Assembly: GCF_000761245.1 (NCBI RefSeq)
Contig: NZ_AWOR01000012.1
Location: 98,780-162,779, forward strand
Length of the DNA stretch: 64,000 nt
DNA from: Comamonas testosteroni
GTDB lineage: Bacteria > Pseudomonadota > Gammaproteobacteria > Burkholderiales > Burkholderiaceae_C
Direction of reading: 5' to 3'
A model generated the notes under the pieces. That model was not told where the DNA came from and made no database searches. It saw nothing but the letters and a program-made list of their open reading frames with translations. The translations under genes were made by a program, and so were the position numbers. This document shows, in pieces, positions 9,969 to 19,737 of this stretch (within the stretch, counting starts at the first letter, position 1; each line of letters starts with the position of its first letter).

Positions 9969-9987
9969 GTAGCCACTGCGTAGCCAC
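9969..9987. repeat. Direct repeat GTAGCCAC x2, 11-base period
   Basis: GTAGCCAC occurs at 9969-9976 and 9980-9987, about one helical turn apart and 60 bases inside attL. Position and spacing fit integrase arm-type binding sites; this is inference. Confidence 0.45.
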
Positions 9988-10245
9988 CAGTACATAGTTT
10001 TCGCGCTTTGTGCACCTGCTGGCGCTGCCGTCCTCGTTTCACTTTCGGCTCCTGCTGCTTTTGGTGTCACAGCTGTATTTCAGGTGCGTTTGCGGCGAGA
10101 CATCATCAAATGTCACAGGTTTCAGAACCCGAAAATAGAGATAGACAGATGCCGTGCAGGCATCAAGGTCTCGCGCACGCGCGCGTACCGCTCCAGCAAC
10201 TTCTAGAACGCAACTTCGCAAGCGAGCGACAGCCAAATTAGACCC

Positions 10246-10542
10246 CTACCAATTGATCCGACTGCCGTACAGGTGAATCCAATCGTCGGGATCCTTAGCC
10301 GCTCGCTCTGCATGCCAAGGGATAAACGCGAATGCTTCACCAAGCGCAAATGCACGTTGGGCCTGCCGTTCAGCCTCTTCAACCTTCATCCCATATGTCA
10401 GACAACTCATGAGATGCGGACTGGCCCTCACCAGATCAGAAGGCTGAGGATCCAAGTCTTCAATCATGAACTTGGGTTCCATTGGCTCAAATAGCTCGCC
10501 TAATGCCCCGTCGTGCCATCTACTTGGAATTTCTGAAGCCAT
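10246..10542 (-). CDS. Hypothetical protein (98 aa)
   Basis: I choose the ATG at 10542 because TGGAGG lies 6-7 bases upstream; the frame is open further up but without a ribosome site. The protein (MASEIPSRWHDGALGELFEP onward) is acidic, has an Ala/Glu/Arg-rich helical middle (KVEEAERQAQRAFALGEAFA) and ends in DDWIHLYGSRINW. There is no signal peptide or membrane segment. I do not recognise a family. It is the gene nearest the left end of the island and stands alone between non-coding stretches, on the same strand as the defence genes. Confidence 0.6.
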   Translation of the reverse strand: MASEIPSRWHDGALGELFEPMEPKFMIEDLDPQPSDLVRASPHLMSCLTYGMKVEEAERQAQRAFALGEAFAFIPWHAERAAKDPDDWIHLYGSRINW

Positions 10543-11133
10543 ACAACCTCCACAAGCCATAACTTTTGATAACAGAAGCTCTGGGGCGCCAGCCCTGAAG
10601 TTTTCTGAAGTGCTCGACATTACATCAGCTCTGCCTCGCTCACACGCGCGTATTCGTGACATCATTTGGCAATCCCCCCGCAATTCCAGTCTCGCATGTA
10701 CGTACTGTTCCGAAAGTCCGCGCCCAGCAAGCCACTCAGGCTAAGTTTCGCTAAGCGGTCGTGTGCGATCTGACCAGCTTTTGCAGCCTCCGCCATATCA
10801 AATTAATCTAGTCGCATATGAGGTTTTGTGAGGTTTATATCTCAGGTTTTATCAGGCGCGCAGGTTAGCTTTTATGAACAGGTCAGGCCGCATAAGGCAT
10901 AAAAAAGCCGCCTGAGTTGGGCGGTTGTGGTTAAGGTTTTATTAGGTCACGCTACTGGTGGCCAGCGCGGCAGAGCCGCCAACCAGAATGACCATTGCAA
11001 TGGAAAATGGTGCTACTACGGTGATGGCGCCTCCCACGCAATGGGTGGCACGGGACGGAATACATCAGTGCTACGGATCGCAAGGTGAGGTTTTTTTAGG
11101 TTCTGAACTTAACAGGCCAGCCGACTGAACTAC
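10543..11133. other. Non-coding left-end region with repeats and a weak hairpin
   Basis: No convincing gene is seen. It holds four related 13-mers (10821-11100) and a GC hairpin near 10908-10926 (GCCGCC pairing with GGCGGT). It lies beyond the 3' end of zorD. Confidence 0.6.
10821..11100. repeat. Four dispersed 13-mers AGGTTTTnTnAGG
   Basis: Copies: AGGTTTTGTGAGG at 10821-10833, AGGTTTTATCAGG at 10844-10856, AGGTTTTATTAGG at 10934-10946 and AGGTTTTTTTAGG at 11088-11100. All are in the same orientation and outside any gene. They look like binding sites for one protein, for example an integrase arm protein or a recombination directionality factor; the role is inferred. Confidence 0.55.
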
Positions 11134-14100
11134 CTATCCCGCCGACCTCGTCATCGATGCAAAGTCCGAAGCTGATATGTCTGACGAGCCATGCAACATG
11201 TCTCTAGCCAAAGATCGACGCTTGGACAAGAGATCATCAAGGGTCGATTCAAAGGTGACCATTTCTGCATCCCGAATGGTCGGGTAGTACACGTAGACGT
11301 CCTTTTCCTGCCCAATTCGATACGCCCGGTCTGTAGCCTGATCTTCTTTGGCTGGGTTCCAGCAGCGTGTGAAATGAATCACATGGTTAGCGGCCTGCAC
11401 ATTCACCCCAAACCCCACCGCGACTGTGGAAAGAATGATCACGGAAAAGCCAGAAGCTTCTTGAAAGCGATCAATCAAGCGCTGACGACTATTTGCACTT
11501 TGGCCATTGGTGCTCGTGTCGCCATTGATCACTGTCGGCTTAAATCCGAAGCGCTGTTCAATGGAATGTTGAATTTCACGCTGCACCTCCCTCAGCTCAG
11601 TGAACACAATCACTTTGTCACCATGCGTACTTATTTTTTGCAACTGCTCCAAGAGCCAAATCATTTTGGGGGAGCTGTCTTTCAAGCGAATATCTGGCTG
11701 CACACCATACGGATGCGCGCACAGCATCTTCAGGCGATGCAGCAACGTCAGCATGCCATTTTCACGCTGCTCCATCTGAGCCTGAATCTGGCAACGCTCT
11801 CGGTATTCATTGATGGATGCGACATACAAACTACGCTGCAAACTCTCCATTTTTAAAGATCTGCAACCCTGATCTTCCAGTTTTTGAGGCAAGTCCTTCG
11901 CGACATCCTGCTTCGTTCTGCGCAATGTCTGGGGCTCAATCAGTCTTCTCAATTGACTTAAAGCCTTGTCGTCACGCTTCTCGTGAGCCTCAATGGGACG
12001 CTGGTAGGTTTTCCCAAAGTGATTCAGCGCCCCCAAGAGCCCCGGCTGAATGAAGTCAAAAAGACTCCATAAATCCATGAGCGTGTTTTCTACGGGGGTT
12101 CCCGTACAAGCAACCCGAAAACGCGTAGGAATCGCCTTCGCGGCCTGCGTAATCATGGCGGCGGGATTCTTGATTTTCTGTGCCTCGTCACAAACCATGA
12201 TGGCCCATTGTTTACGGGCCAATGAAAACTCCTGATCGCGCAGCGTTTCATAGGTCGTCAACACAACACGGTTTTGCCCAATCCAGTCAGGCCGCAGCAA
12301 GTTGCTAATGCCCTGGGCACGCACATCCTGCGGAATTTCCTCTTTACGGTATTTCACCGCAGCAAGCGCAGTCCCATACAGCTTCAGCACCTTGAGCTCA
12401 TCGGCGTAGAAAAATCTCTGAAGTTCACGCTCCCAGTTGTCCAGCAACGACACCGGAGCTACCACCAGCACCGGTGGGCCATCAGGGTTTAGCTCTAAGT
12501 ACCGAACCATGAAAGTCAAAAGCTGAATCGTCTTCCCCAGCCCCATGTCGTCAGCCAGCAAGCAGCCACCCACATGTTGTGGTGAAAGTTGAAACAGGTG
12601 CTGCATCCAACTCACACCCTTGAGCTGATGTTCACGCAACTCAATCTCTGGCCTCAGCAAAATGGGCAGATCCGCTTTCGCCTTATGAGCACCTAAAAGT
12701 GCTGAATTTCGCGCCGTCGCATAGTTGGCATCATCAATATTGAGCTCAATCTGCAATACAGCCCGCTTATCCTTGCCAGCGGCATCTTTGCCGTCACCAG
12801 CATCGGTAACCTCTTTCGTCTGCTTCAGGCGCTTTTTCCAAGAGTTGTAAAGCTCCTGCGCTTGCGCAATAGACAGCATCTCACCAGACCAGGGCAGCAC
12901 AACCGTTGGCTCCGCCGCCGCTTGCGCTTGGTCCAGAACATGCTCAAACGCATCGAACTGCTCCTGGCTTCGAGGCTCCCAGCCTGAAGCCTCCATAGAC
13001 TGCCCACCTTTGTCTGGATTGATAGCCTCGGGGAGCCAATTTTCCGTTTGATCTTTCACCAAAAAGGGAGAGGTAATGCGCTCCGCCTCACCAATGCCTA
13101 TGACACGCGCCCCGTAGGCAGAAAGGTCCAAAACCTGCTTGAACTGCTGGCCGGCCTCCGCCGCTTTCCAGCAGTCAAGTAACTCCTTAAGGCCTTGAAA
13201 CTGGTGCAAGTCAAAATCACTCAACTCCAGCTCATACCCCTGCCACAAACCTGCTGGCAGCCCCGCTGCCAGCTTCACTTCCAGCTCTCGCACAAAGCCA
13301 GCAAGCTCCCCTGCATGCGTCAGCAGAATCTCAACTGCCTCCATAGGCACAGGGGAGATAGGCTCCAGCACAAGACGAACGGCTGTCAACAAAGCCCCCT
13401 CGCCTGCAAGTTGTGGAATGACTTGAAAGCGATGAAAGTAAATGCCAGCCTTTTCTCGCTCTTGCTGATACTCCACTTCGTCAACCACCTGATCTGCGGC
13501 CTCACCAATCACTGTATAGGGGTTACGTATAAAGGACAGAGCATCATCTGCAGCCACACGACGCCCTGGCAAGAGTCTGACCCGCTCCAGCACTTCCTTG
13601 ACCTCTGGCGGGATCACCACATGCGTGATCGAACCATCATCACCCGCAATGCGGTAGGTGTTTTGCACAGCCTGATAGCCATCAAAGTGATCAGTCCACC
13701 CCGTTGGCTCCTCCTCAAAGGTTGGATGCAGCTCAATCACAGGCGTACCACCAACCAAGCGCTTCGACAGCCCCAGCTTCAAGCGCTCTGGCTTTAAAAC
13801 GACTGTCTTCTCCAGGAATTCATCCATTCCTGCATTGCACTTTTTCGCCAGCTTGCGCACCTTGGCCCAACCGAGCTGATTGGTCGCCATACCAGGAGAT
13901 TCGTGCTGCTCCCTCGCCAAATCTTTCAAGGCGCATAACAGCTGCCAAGTCTCCTGCTGCAATAGCTTGGCGCCTTTATCCAACTCTACGACAGGTCCAC
14001 GCCTATCCAGCTGATGCAGTTCACGCCCATCTTCTTGCAACCAGCTTTTAATGAAAATGCGAAATGAATCCTCAGCCAGGCTTCCATGGCTTGCTAACTG

Positions 14101-14403
14101 AGGTTGAAGACTGGCAAAAGGCATCACTCCCAGCAAACCCACACTTGCCGCGTGTTCCTCGTCTGACTGCAATTGATAGAGGGAATCCCATGGCAATAGC
14201 CAGCATTCATTCAGTCGGGTAACAAAGTCCTCTTCTTCAAGCTGCTCCAAATAAGATGTTTGTTGCCAGGGTGCGTTACTCTCCAATTGGTCAATGGCGT
14301 AAGACAAACCATGCTCGTCATAAGCGGGAGCGACCAAGGCAGACTCCCCCCCATCGACTTGTACATCGACCGCCTTGAACTTGCTCCAAATCGACTTAAA
14401 CAT
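11134..14403 (-). CDS. zorD: Zorya type I protein ZorD, SNF2-family helicase/translocase
   Basis: 1089 residues. The N-terminal half is a large ZorD-specific region with no clear motif. The C-terminal half is an SNF2 ATPase: LADDMGLGKTIQLL (motif I) near 620, MVCDEAQKIKNP (motif II, DEAQ) near 740, ACTGTPVENTLMDLW (motif III), and a second RecA lobe with HFTRCWNPAKEDQATDRAYRIGQ (motif VI) near 1020. In Zorya, ZorD is the DNA-acting effector partner of the ZorAB motor. Its start overlaps the zorC stop (TGATG), and it is last in the - strand operon zorA-B-C-D. Confidence 0.93.
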   Translation of the reverse strand: MFKSIWSKFKAVDVQVDGGESALVAPAYDEHGLSYAIDQLESNAPWQQTSYLEQLEEEDFVTRLNECWLLPWDSLYQLQSDEEHAASVGLLGVMPFASLQPQLASHGSLAEDSFRIFIKSWLQEDGRELHQLDRRGPVVELDKGAKLLQQETWQLLCALKDLAREQHESPGMATNQLGWAKVRKLAKKCNAGMDEFLEKTVVLKPERLKLGLSKRLVGGTPVIELHPTFEEEPTGWTDHFDGYQAVQNTYRIAGDDGSITHVVIPPEVKEVLERVRLLPGRRVAADDALSFIRNPYTVIGEAADQVVDEVEYQQEREKAGIYFHRFQVIPQLAGEGALLTAVRLVLEPISPVPMEAVEILLTHAGELAGFVRELEVKLAAGLPAGLWQGYELELSDFDLHQFQGLKELLDCWKAAEAGQQFKQVLDLSAYGARVIGIGEAERITSPFLVKDQTENWLPEAINPDKGGQSMEASGWEPRSQEQFDAFEHVLDQAQAAAEPTVVLPWSGEMLSIAQAQELYNSWKKRLKQTKEVTDAGDGKDAAGKDKRAVLQIELNIDDANYATARNSALLGAHKAKADLPILLRPEIELREHQLKGVSWMQHLFQLSPQHVGGCLLADDMGLGKTIQLLTFMVRYLELNPDGPPVLVVAPVSLLDNWERELQRFFYADELKVLKLYGTALAAVKYRKEEIPQDVRAQGISNLLRPDWIGQNRVVLTTYETLRDQEFSLARKQWAIMVCDEAQKIKNPAAMITQAAKAIPTRFRVACTGTPVENTLMDLWSLFDFIQPGLLGALNHFGKTYQRPIEAHEKRDDKALSQLRRLIEPQTLRRTKQDVAKDLPQKLEDQGCRSLKMESLQRSLYVASINEYRERCQIQAQMEQRENGMLTLLHRLKMLCAHPYGVQPDIRLKDSSPKMIWLLEQLQKISTHGDKVIVFTELREVQREIQHSIEQRFGFKPTVINGDTSTNGQSANSRQRLIDRFQEASGFSVIILSTVAVGFGVNVQAANHVIHFTRCWNPAKEDQATDRAYRIGQEKDVYVYYPTIRDAEMVTFESTLDDLLSKRRSLARDMLHGSSDISASDFASMTRSAG

Positions 14404-16151
14404 CAGCTTTTCCAGTAAATCAGAGGATTGGAATGCTTGGGCTTAAACCCCAGCGCTCGCAGCACATGGTCAGTTTGAGGGTGCATTTCAAGCAGCTGAA
14501 CTTGTAAAGTTCCACCACGATGACTTTGGTCGAGCACCTCGACCTGCAGCGCCCCCAGACGCGCTCGCAGCAACTCTTTTATGGCCAGAGCTCTTTGGGT
14601 GTCCCCTTTATTGGCTAGACCTGAGTTTTGAGCAACAGGACTAGCAACTATTTCAGAACCACCATTGGCAGGCACATTAAAACGCTCACGCCCTTGCGCT
14701 ACTGGCAAGCTTGCCAGCCCTCCACGAGCATTGATAGAAAGGCCAAGAGCACGCATATTTCCATCAAAGGTATTCAGCCAACCATCCACAACACCTTGCT
14801 TATATGGAGCAGGAGCATGCTTCCAGCGCAAGGTGCCCCTCTTCAAATCCAGCGTTAATGACAGCTCACGCTGCGTGGGATCGAACGGCGCCTTATCAAC
14901 CTCATACACATAGCAAGCGTTACCTGTTGCTGAAAATTCCACGAAATAGTAAGACCCAATTTGCATAATAACTGCATTATTAGCAGCCGTAGCATTTCCC
15001 AAATTACTCAATCTCATCCGATTTTTCGCCCGGAACTCCACAAAATCGGTAGAGCGGTCATACAGCGCATCACGCCCCAGCACAATCCGCGTAAAAGTCA
15101 TTTGCTCGGCGTAGCGCAACCAGTAAAACAGACGCGACTGGTCCACTCCCGCTTCACCTTTAAGCAAGGTAAAGAAATGGTTCAAATCCTGTTTGGCCAA
15201 CCAAGCTACCGCCATGGTGCATACAGGCTCATCGACATGGTGAAGCCACAAGTTCTGACGCGTACGAACCTGAGGATTTCCCCACCGTTCCAGCGCAATA
15301 TCCAGCAAATCCGCATGAGGTTCTGCACGCAGCTTCGTTTGGGCATAGCGTGTCAGGCAAGCTCCGAGAACCGAGCTCTCATGCAAAGGATTAATTTCTG
15401 TGAGTTTGATCAGCTGAGGCAAACGCAATAAAAACTGCGCCTCGTCCAGCATGAAGATACGGGATAGCACCACGGCAAAAATGCTGCGCCATAACCAGCT
15501 GGTTCCAGACACCTGTGCAATCGACTCCAGCTTGCTCAAATCATTGGCACGCCCCCCCAGCATCTCGTCTGCCAGCCGCTCACCCGGCTTCTGACCAAAC
15601 AGATCACGGTGCTCCCGCACCACCTGCATCCAGGTCTTCTCTCTGCCCTCCCTCGCACATACCGCATCAAAACCACGGTCAATATCCGCCCGTAATGTCT
15701 GCCAGTTCTGGTTCAGCTCGGGCTTTTCTTCAGCACAGGAAAAATAGCTGAAGCACAGCGCCAGCCAGTCACGCCGAACTAGGCACTGCTGCGAAATCCG
15801 TCTATCCACCTCCGCATGCACACGGCGAAAGCCGTCATCGTTTTGCAGCAGCGTGCCGCCGGCTGTATCGTCATCCGACAGGCCCGCAAAGACATAGCGC
15901 CACTCAACAGGGCTCAAATCCAGCGCACGAGAAAACTTCTGCAAAGCCCTTCGCCGCTTTTCCTCGGGTGGAGGAACGACGGCCTCCAAGCCATCAAACT
16001 TTGCCTTTAACTCAAGCCCTGCCATGCGCACTTGCGCAAAGTGAGGCTCCGTGTCATTCACTGCATTGTCCCCGCCTTGGCGCAGCAACACGTTCTTCAG
16101 CAGAGCACGCAGGTGGTCAACACCAGCCATCAACGCATCTCCAGCTGACAT
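14403..16151 (-). CDS. zorC: Zorya type I protein ZorC
   Basis: 582 residues between zorB and zorD, overlapping zorB by 22 bases and zorD by one. It is a mostly helical soluble protein with an N-terminal helical part (ALMAGVDHLRALLKNVLLRQ), a middle rich in Leu/Trp motifs (SWLWRSIFAVVLSRIFMLDE), and a C-terminal tail LGFKPKHSNPLIYWKS. ZorC proteins carry an EH-signature domain and work with ZorD downstream of the motor. The identification rests mainly on the invariant gene order and size, with weaker support from sequence. Confidence 0.88.
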   Translation of the reverse strand: MSAGDALMAGVDHLRALLKNVLLRQGGDNAVNDTEPHFAQVRMAGLELKAKFDGLEAVVPPPEEKRRRALQKFSRALDLSPVEWRYVFAGLSDDDTAGGTLLQNDDGFRRVHAEVDRRISQQCLVRRDWLALCFSYFSCAEEKPELNQNWQTLRADIDRGFDAVCAREGREKTWMQVVREHRDLFGQKPGERLADEMLGGRANDLSKLESIAQVSGTSWLWRSIFAVVLSRIFMLDEAQFLLRLPQLIKLTEINPLHESSVLGACLTRYAQTKLRAEPHADLLDIALERWGNPQVRTRQNLWLHHVDEPVCTMAVAWLAKQDLNHFFTLLKGEAGVDQSRLFYWLRYAEQMTFTRIVLGRDALYDRSTDFVEFRAKNRMRLSNLGNATAANNAVIMQIGSYYFVEFSATGNACYVYEVDKAPFDPTQRELSLTLDLKRGTLRWKHAPAPYKQGVVDGWLNTFDGNMRALGLSINARGGLASLPVAQGRERFNVPANGGSEIVASPVAQNSGLANKGDTQRALAIKELLRARLGALQVEVLDQSHRGGTLQVQLLEMHPQTDHVLRALGFKPKHSNPLIYWKS

Positions 16152-16876
16152 TTTTCAAGCACTGAGGTATCAAAATGCGCAGAAATGCTCCTGGCATTTT
16201 TCTCTTTCTCATCGAGACCATAGAACTGCATGCTCAGCTCTACGCGCCGGCTGGCGGCTGCGTCCTTTTTCTGATTATTGAAAGAGACCCCGCCCGCCAA
16301 GAAAAGCTTGCGAATCTGCTGCTGGTGCGCTTCGGACAAACCGTGCTGCAAAGGGCTTCTGGCATCCAGCAAGCTGCACATCACCCATTCCGAGCGCTGC
16401 AAAGACAAGTGCAAGTTGTATAAATATGAGCCCTCGGTATCGGTAAACCCTTCAATCACGACCTGCTTGAACCAGTCTTTCCCATTTTGACTGTCAGCAG
16501 CCTGCAAAATCAGCGGAACCACCTCCTGCAAAGCCTTGCGGCCTTCCGGATTCAGCGAATAGCTGTTGTGCGGAAAACGGCCTGCTTCTCCGAATTCAAT
16601 GCGGTGATCACTACATTCCACTTTAATGGTCTGGTTTAGCGCATTCGCTTTCTGCTGTAAGTCTTTGCACATATCCTGAATGGCGAGGTAACGCAATTGC
16701 GCGGGGGTGGGACCATCAGCAGGTTTTGGCTTAACTGCTATGACTAACATCACAATAGACACCACCATCACCACAAGAAACAGCACCATCATGGCGCTCA
16801 TCAAGTCGGCATAGGAAATCCAGAACGGTTTCTCACCTTCCTCTTTGGCCCGGCGGGCCACTGCATGACGCAACAT
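16130..16876 (-). CDS. zorB: Zorya protein ZorB, MotB-like stator with OmpA domain
   Basis: 248 residues. The N-terminus has one transmembrane helix, FWISYADLMSAMMVLFLVVM, with the MotB-type Asp (in YADLM) that carries protons in stator units. The periplasmic part has an OmpA/MotB peptidoglycan-binding signature (VIEGFTDTEGSYLYNLHLSL, then QRSEWVMCSLLD). In Zorya, ZorB assembles with five ZorA copies as an ion-driven motor anchored to the cell wall. It begins 11 bases after zorA and overlaps zorC. Confidence 0.95.
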   Translation of the reverse strand: MLRHAVARRAKEEGEKPFWISYADLMSAMMVLFLVVMVVSIVMLVIAVKPKPADGPTPAQLRYLAIQDMCKDLQQKANALNQTIKVECSDHRIEFGEAGRFPHNSYSLNPEGRKALQEVVPLILQAADSQNGKDWFKQVVIEGFTDTEGSYLYNLHLSLQRSEWVMCSLLDARSPLQHGLSEAHQQQIRKLFLAGGVSFNNQKKDAAASRRVELSMQFYGLDEKEKNARSISAHFDTSVLEKCQLEMR

Positions 16877-16886
16877 GGCTCACCCC

Positions 16887-19346
16887 TCATCCACCGCGAC
16901 GCACCGTATCAAGCGCCTCGCTCAACTGTTCAAGGCTGTCGCGAACGACCTCTACACCACCACCCAACTGGGTAATGGCCTTGCCCAGCTCGGCGTCCAG
17001 GCTTCCCATGGTCTTGGTCAGGGTTCTGTTCATGTTGTCTGAGAATTCCCCAAAACCACGCCCCAAAACCTCATTGACCTGATCCAGATAGTTCGAAGCA
17101 TCGCGATTGATCACCTGCAGCCGCTCCGCATGGGTTTGCAAATCACGCAAATACTGCTGGCGCCCAGCACTTTCCCCTTCTGTGCTAGCCATCACGGTCT
17201 GCAGCACTGCCAATGTCTTGCCTACTGCATCACGGTGGTTTCGGTAATCACTGACCACGCTGCTCAACTCTTGTCCCGCCGTTACCAGTGCATTGCTGGT
17301 TCCCTGAAAGGCCCCCATCGCACTAACGGTGGCCTGGCCGGCTTTGGTCACTCCCTCCCCCGCAGTATCAAAGCGCTCAGCAGCCAGACGCATCTTGTCC
17401 GCACCCTGCTGCATTTGTTGAATATTCTGAGCCGTCTGGGTACTCAGCTGAACAGCACGCTCATGCACAGCATCGTGTTGCGTCGCGACCGCCTTTAGCA
17501 AAGTCTGCACCTGCAACTCCAGCCCAGCCACGGCTTGCTGGCTACTGCTCTGCATCGCCAGAGCAGTTTCCCGGGCATCAGTCTGCGCTTGCTTGCGCAG
17601 GGCCTCAGTCTGCTCAAAGACACCTTGCAACTGACTGCTCAAACCACCTATAGCGGCCTGCGCACTGGCCTGTACAGCCTGAGCGCTCTGCTCTGCATCC
17701 GCATGTGCCTGCTTTTGCAAAGTGCCGGACTGTAAGAAAATTTGCTGCAATTGCTCACTAATCCCTGCCATCGCTGCCTGTGTGCTGGCATGCACGGCAC
17801 GCGTGCTTTGCTTAGAATCCTCTTGCGCCTGCTTTTGCAGCGCGCCCGTTTGGGCAAACATGCTCTCTAGCTGCTCGCTCAGGCGGTCCACCGCAGAACC
17901 CAAGCGGTCCAGAATTTCCTGCTGACCCTGGCCCACAGAACTCTGCACCGAGGCTACAAACGCCTGCAAACTCTCTGCCATGACCTGCTGACGCTGCTCG
18001 CTTTGGGCAAACAATGCTTCCAACTGCTTGGCCATGCGCTCTGCACCACCCTGCCCTGCATTGCCAATTTCCACCACGGCCTGCTGCAACGAGCCCAGCA
18101 TTTCATTCATACTAGCCTGCATGGCGTTTTGCCCGGCCTGCATATCACTGAGCATTTGCGCCGTAGCCTTGGCGTTGTGATCGGTGCTGGCCTGACCAGC
18201 AGATTCCAGCTTCATCAACAGTTCGTTAAAGCCTTGCTGCATGGACTGCATGGCCCCCACCGACTGCCCCATCATCTGGCTCAAACCACTGAACTGCTGG
18301 CCAAATGTATTTTCCAGCTTGCTCATAAAGGCCATCAGCACTTCCTGCAGCAAACCTTGCACCTGACTGCTCTGGTCACCACTGGCCTGCTGAACAGCGC
18401 CAGCAATGGACTTCAGCGGCTCAGCCAGCGACCCCACAATGGCGCCGCTCACTTGCTCGGCCAGTTGCTGACCAGAATCGCGATACGCCACACTCAAGGT
18501 ATCGGCCAGCTTCAAGCTCTCGCGCACCTGCGTGTCCACCAGGTTTTGCAGCATTTCGCGCAAGTCCGTCACTAGGCTATCTTTGAGCTGGCGAGTTTGG
18601 GTCGCGCTCTCTACCCCGGCCTGCACCAGCTCGGCCAGGTACTCCTCAGTCACCCCACTGTCAAACAGCCCATCAATGTTTTCCACCAGCTCACCCAACT
18701 GCTGGTAACAGGCGTTCAGGCGCTGCTTCTCCAGCGCCGTCACCACAATCGACGCGATGATGGAAACGATGGAGCCGTAAAAGGCATACTTCACATCCGT
18801 CAGCAGCTTGCCCACGCTCTCGGTGATCTGCTGCGCCGCTTGCGCTGAAGCATCGGCGACATCGCCCCCCACCTTTTCCAAGGCCGACAAGTCAAACCCC
18901 TGCAAGCCCAAAATCAGACCAAAGAACGTGCCGATAATGCCGATGCCCGTCAAGATGCCGGGCAGGTGCTTGAAAAACTCCGTGCCAATGCGCGCATCCA
19001 CCACCGCATGGGAGGTGAAAAAGCTCTCTGCCCCGGCGGTGGCGCGGGACTTGGTCAGCTGGCGCTCGCCATCGACCAGCTTGTACTGGTCATGAAGCGT
19101 GTCCTCATACTCTGCCCACAACTGTTTCAGTGGCGAGCTTTCGAACACTTTGCCCGCCTGTTTTTTGCGTTGGCTACGGTCCATTTGCCGAACCTTCGCC
19201 AGTTGCCGGTTGATGTGCTTGAGCGCCTTGACCAGCTTGCCCGCAGGCCACCAGTAGCTGATGGCAAACCACACAGAAAATGCCAATACCAGCGACACCA
19301 CCACCACCGGCGCCCATATTTGCGGGTTCTGGATCAAACCAACCAT
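16887..19346 (-). CDS. zorA: Zorya protein ZorA, MotA-like motor with a long intracellular tail
   Basis: I take ATG 19346, with GGAG seven bases upstream, rather than the GTG at 19352; 819 residues. A first helix (PVVVVSLVLAFSVWFAISYW) is followed by MotA/ExbB-like membrane segments near 130-150 (LPGILTGIGIIGTFFGLILG) and 190-210. From about residue 250 to the end the protein is a long, Gln/Ala/Ser-rich coiled coil, with pseudo-repeats containing LQKQAQEDSKQSTRAVHAS and LQKQAHADAEQSAQAVQAS. Long ZorA tails form a helical rod below the membrane that transmits the infection signal. First gene of the zor operon. Confidence 0.95.
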   Translation of the reverse strand: MVGLIQNPQIWAPVVVVSLVLAFSVWFAISYWWPAGKLVKALKHINRQLAKVRQMDRSQRKKQAGKVFESSPLKQLWAEYEDTLHDQYKLVDGERQLTKSRATAGAESFFTSHAVVDARIGTEFFKHLPGILTGIGIIGTFFGLILGLQGFDLSALEKVGGDVADASAQAAQQITESVGKLLTDVKYAFYGSIVSIIASIVVTALEKQRLNACYQQLGELVENIDGLFDSGVTEEYLAELVQAGVESATQTRQLKDSLVTDLREMLQNLVDTQVRESLKLADTLSVAYRDSGQQLAEQVSGAIVGSLAEPLKSIAGAVQQASGDQSSQVQGLLQEVLMAFMSKLENTFGQQFSGLSQMMGQSVGAMQSMQQGFNELLMKLESAGQASTDHNAKATAQMLSDMQAGQNAMQASMNEMLGSLQQAVVEIGNAGQGGAERMAKQLEALFAQSEQRQQVMAESLQAFVASVQSSVGQGQQEILDRLGSAVDRLSEQLESMFAQTGALQKQAQEDSKQSTRAVHASTQAAMAGISEQLQQIFLQSGTLQKQAHADAEQSAQAVQASAQAAIGGLSSQLQGVFEQTEALRKQAQTDARETALAMQSSSQQAVAGLELQVQTLLKAVATQHDAVHERAVQLSTQTAQNIQQMQQGADKMRLAAERFDTAGEGVTKAGQATVSAMGAFQGTSNALVTAGQELSSVVSDYRNHRDAVGKTLAVLQTVMASTEGESAGRQQYLRDLQTHAERLQVINRDASNYLDQVNEVLGRGFGEFSDNMNRTLTKTMGSLDAELGKAITQLGGGVEVVRDSLEQLSEALDTVRRGG

Positions 19347-19737
19347 AACCACACTCCCTCAAATTTTATGAATCACCTTTTCGCCATGCATCACGCATCG
19401 CAAAGGCTTTTTATTAGGTAACTACCATTTGTGGTGCGTCTTACACCCCATTGGTATTTGCCACTTTGCGTCCCTGCTTGGGCTTCGCCTTACAGGCCAC
19501 AGCACTCCACCCTTATCCATTAATTCCAAGGGTGTTGCAACTCAGGTTTAAATCCGCCCCTGTAGAAACCGCAGATTTACGGTTCAGTCGAGGCGTGTTT
19601 GCCGTACCTTGGAGCGACTAGGCCCTGAAATTTTCGAGCCTCTCCGAACTCGCAAAGGTGGCATTAGCAACTCAAATCAGCGTCAGCCGCGACTGCACAT
19701 GCAACACTGAAGCTAACGCCTCTTGTAAGCGGGAATA
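19347..19737. other. Intergenic region upstream of zorA, no gene seen
   Basis: About 390 bases with no convincing reading frame. It presumably carries the zorA promoter on the - strand and the end of the upstream SH3-gene transcript. I see no strong promoter or terminator that I could place precisely. Confidence 0.5.
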
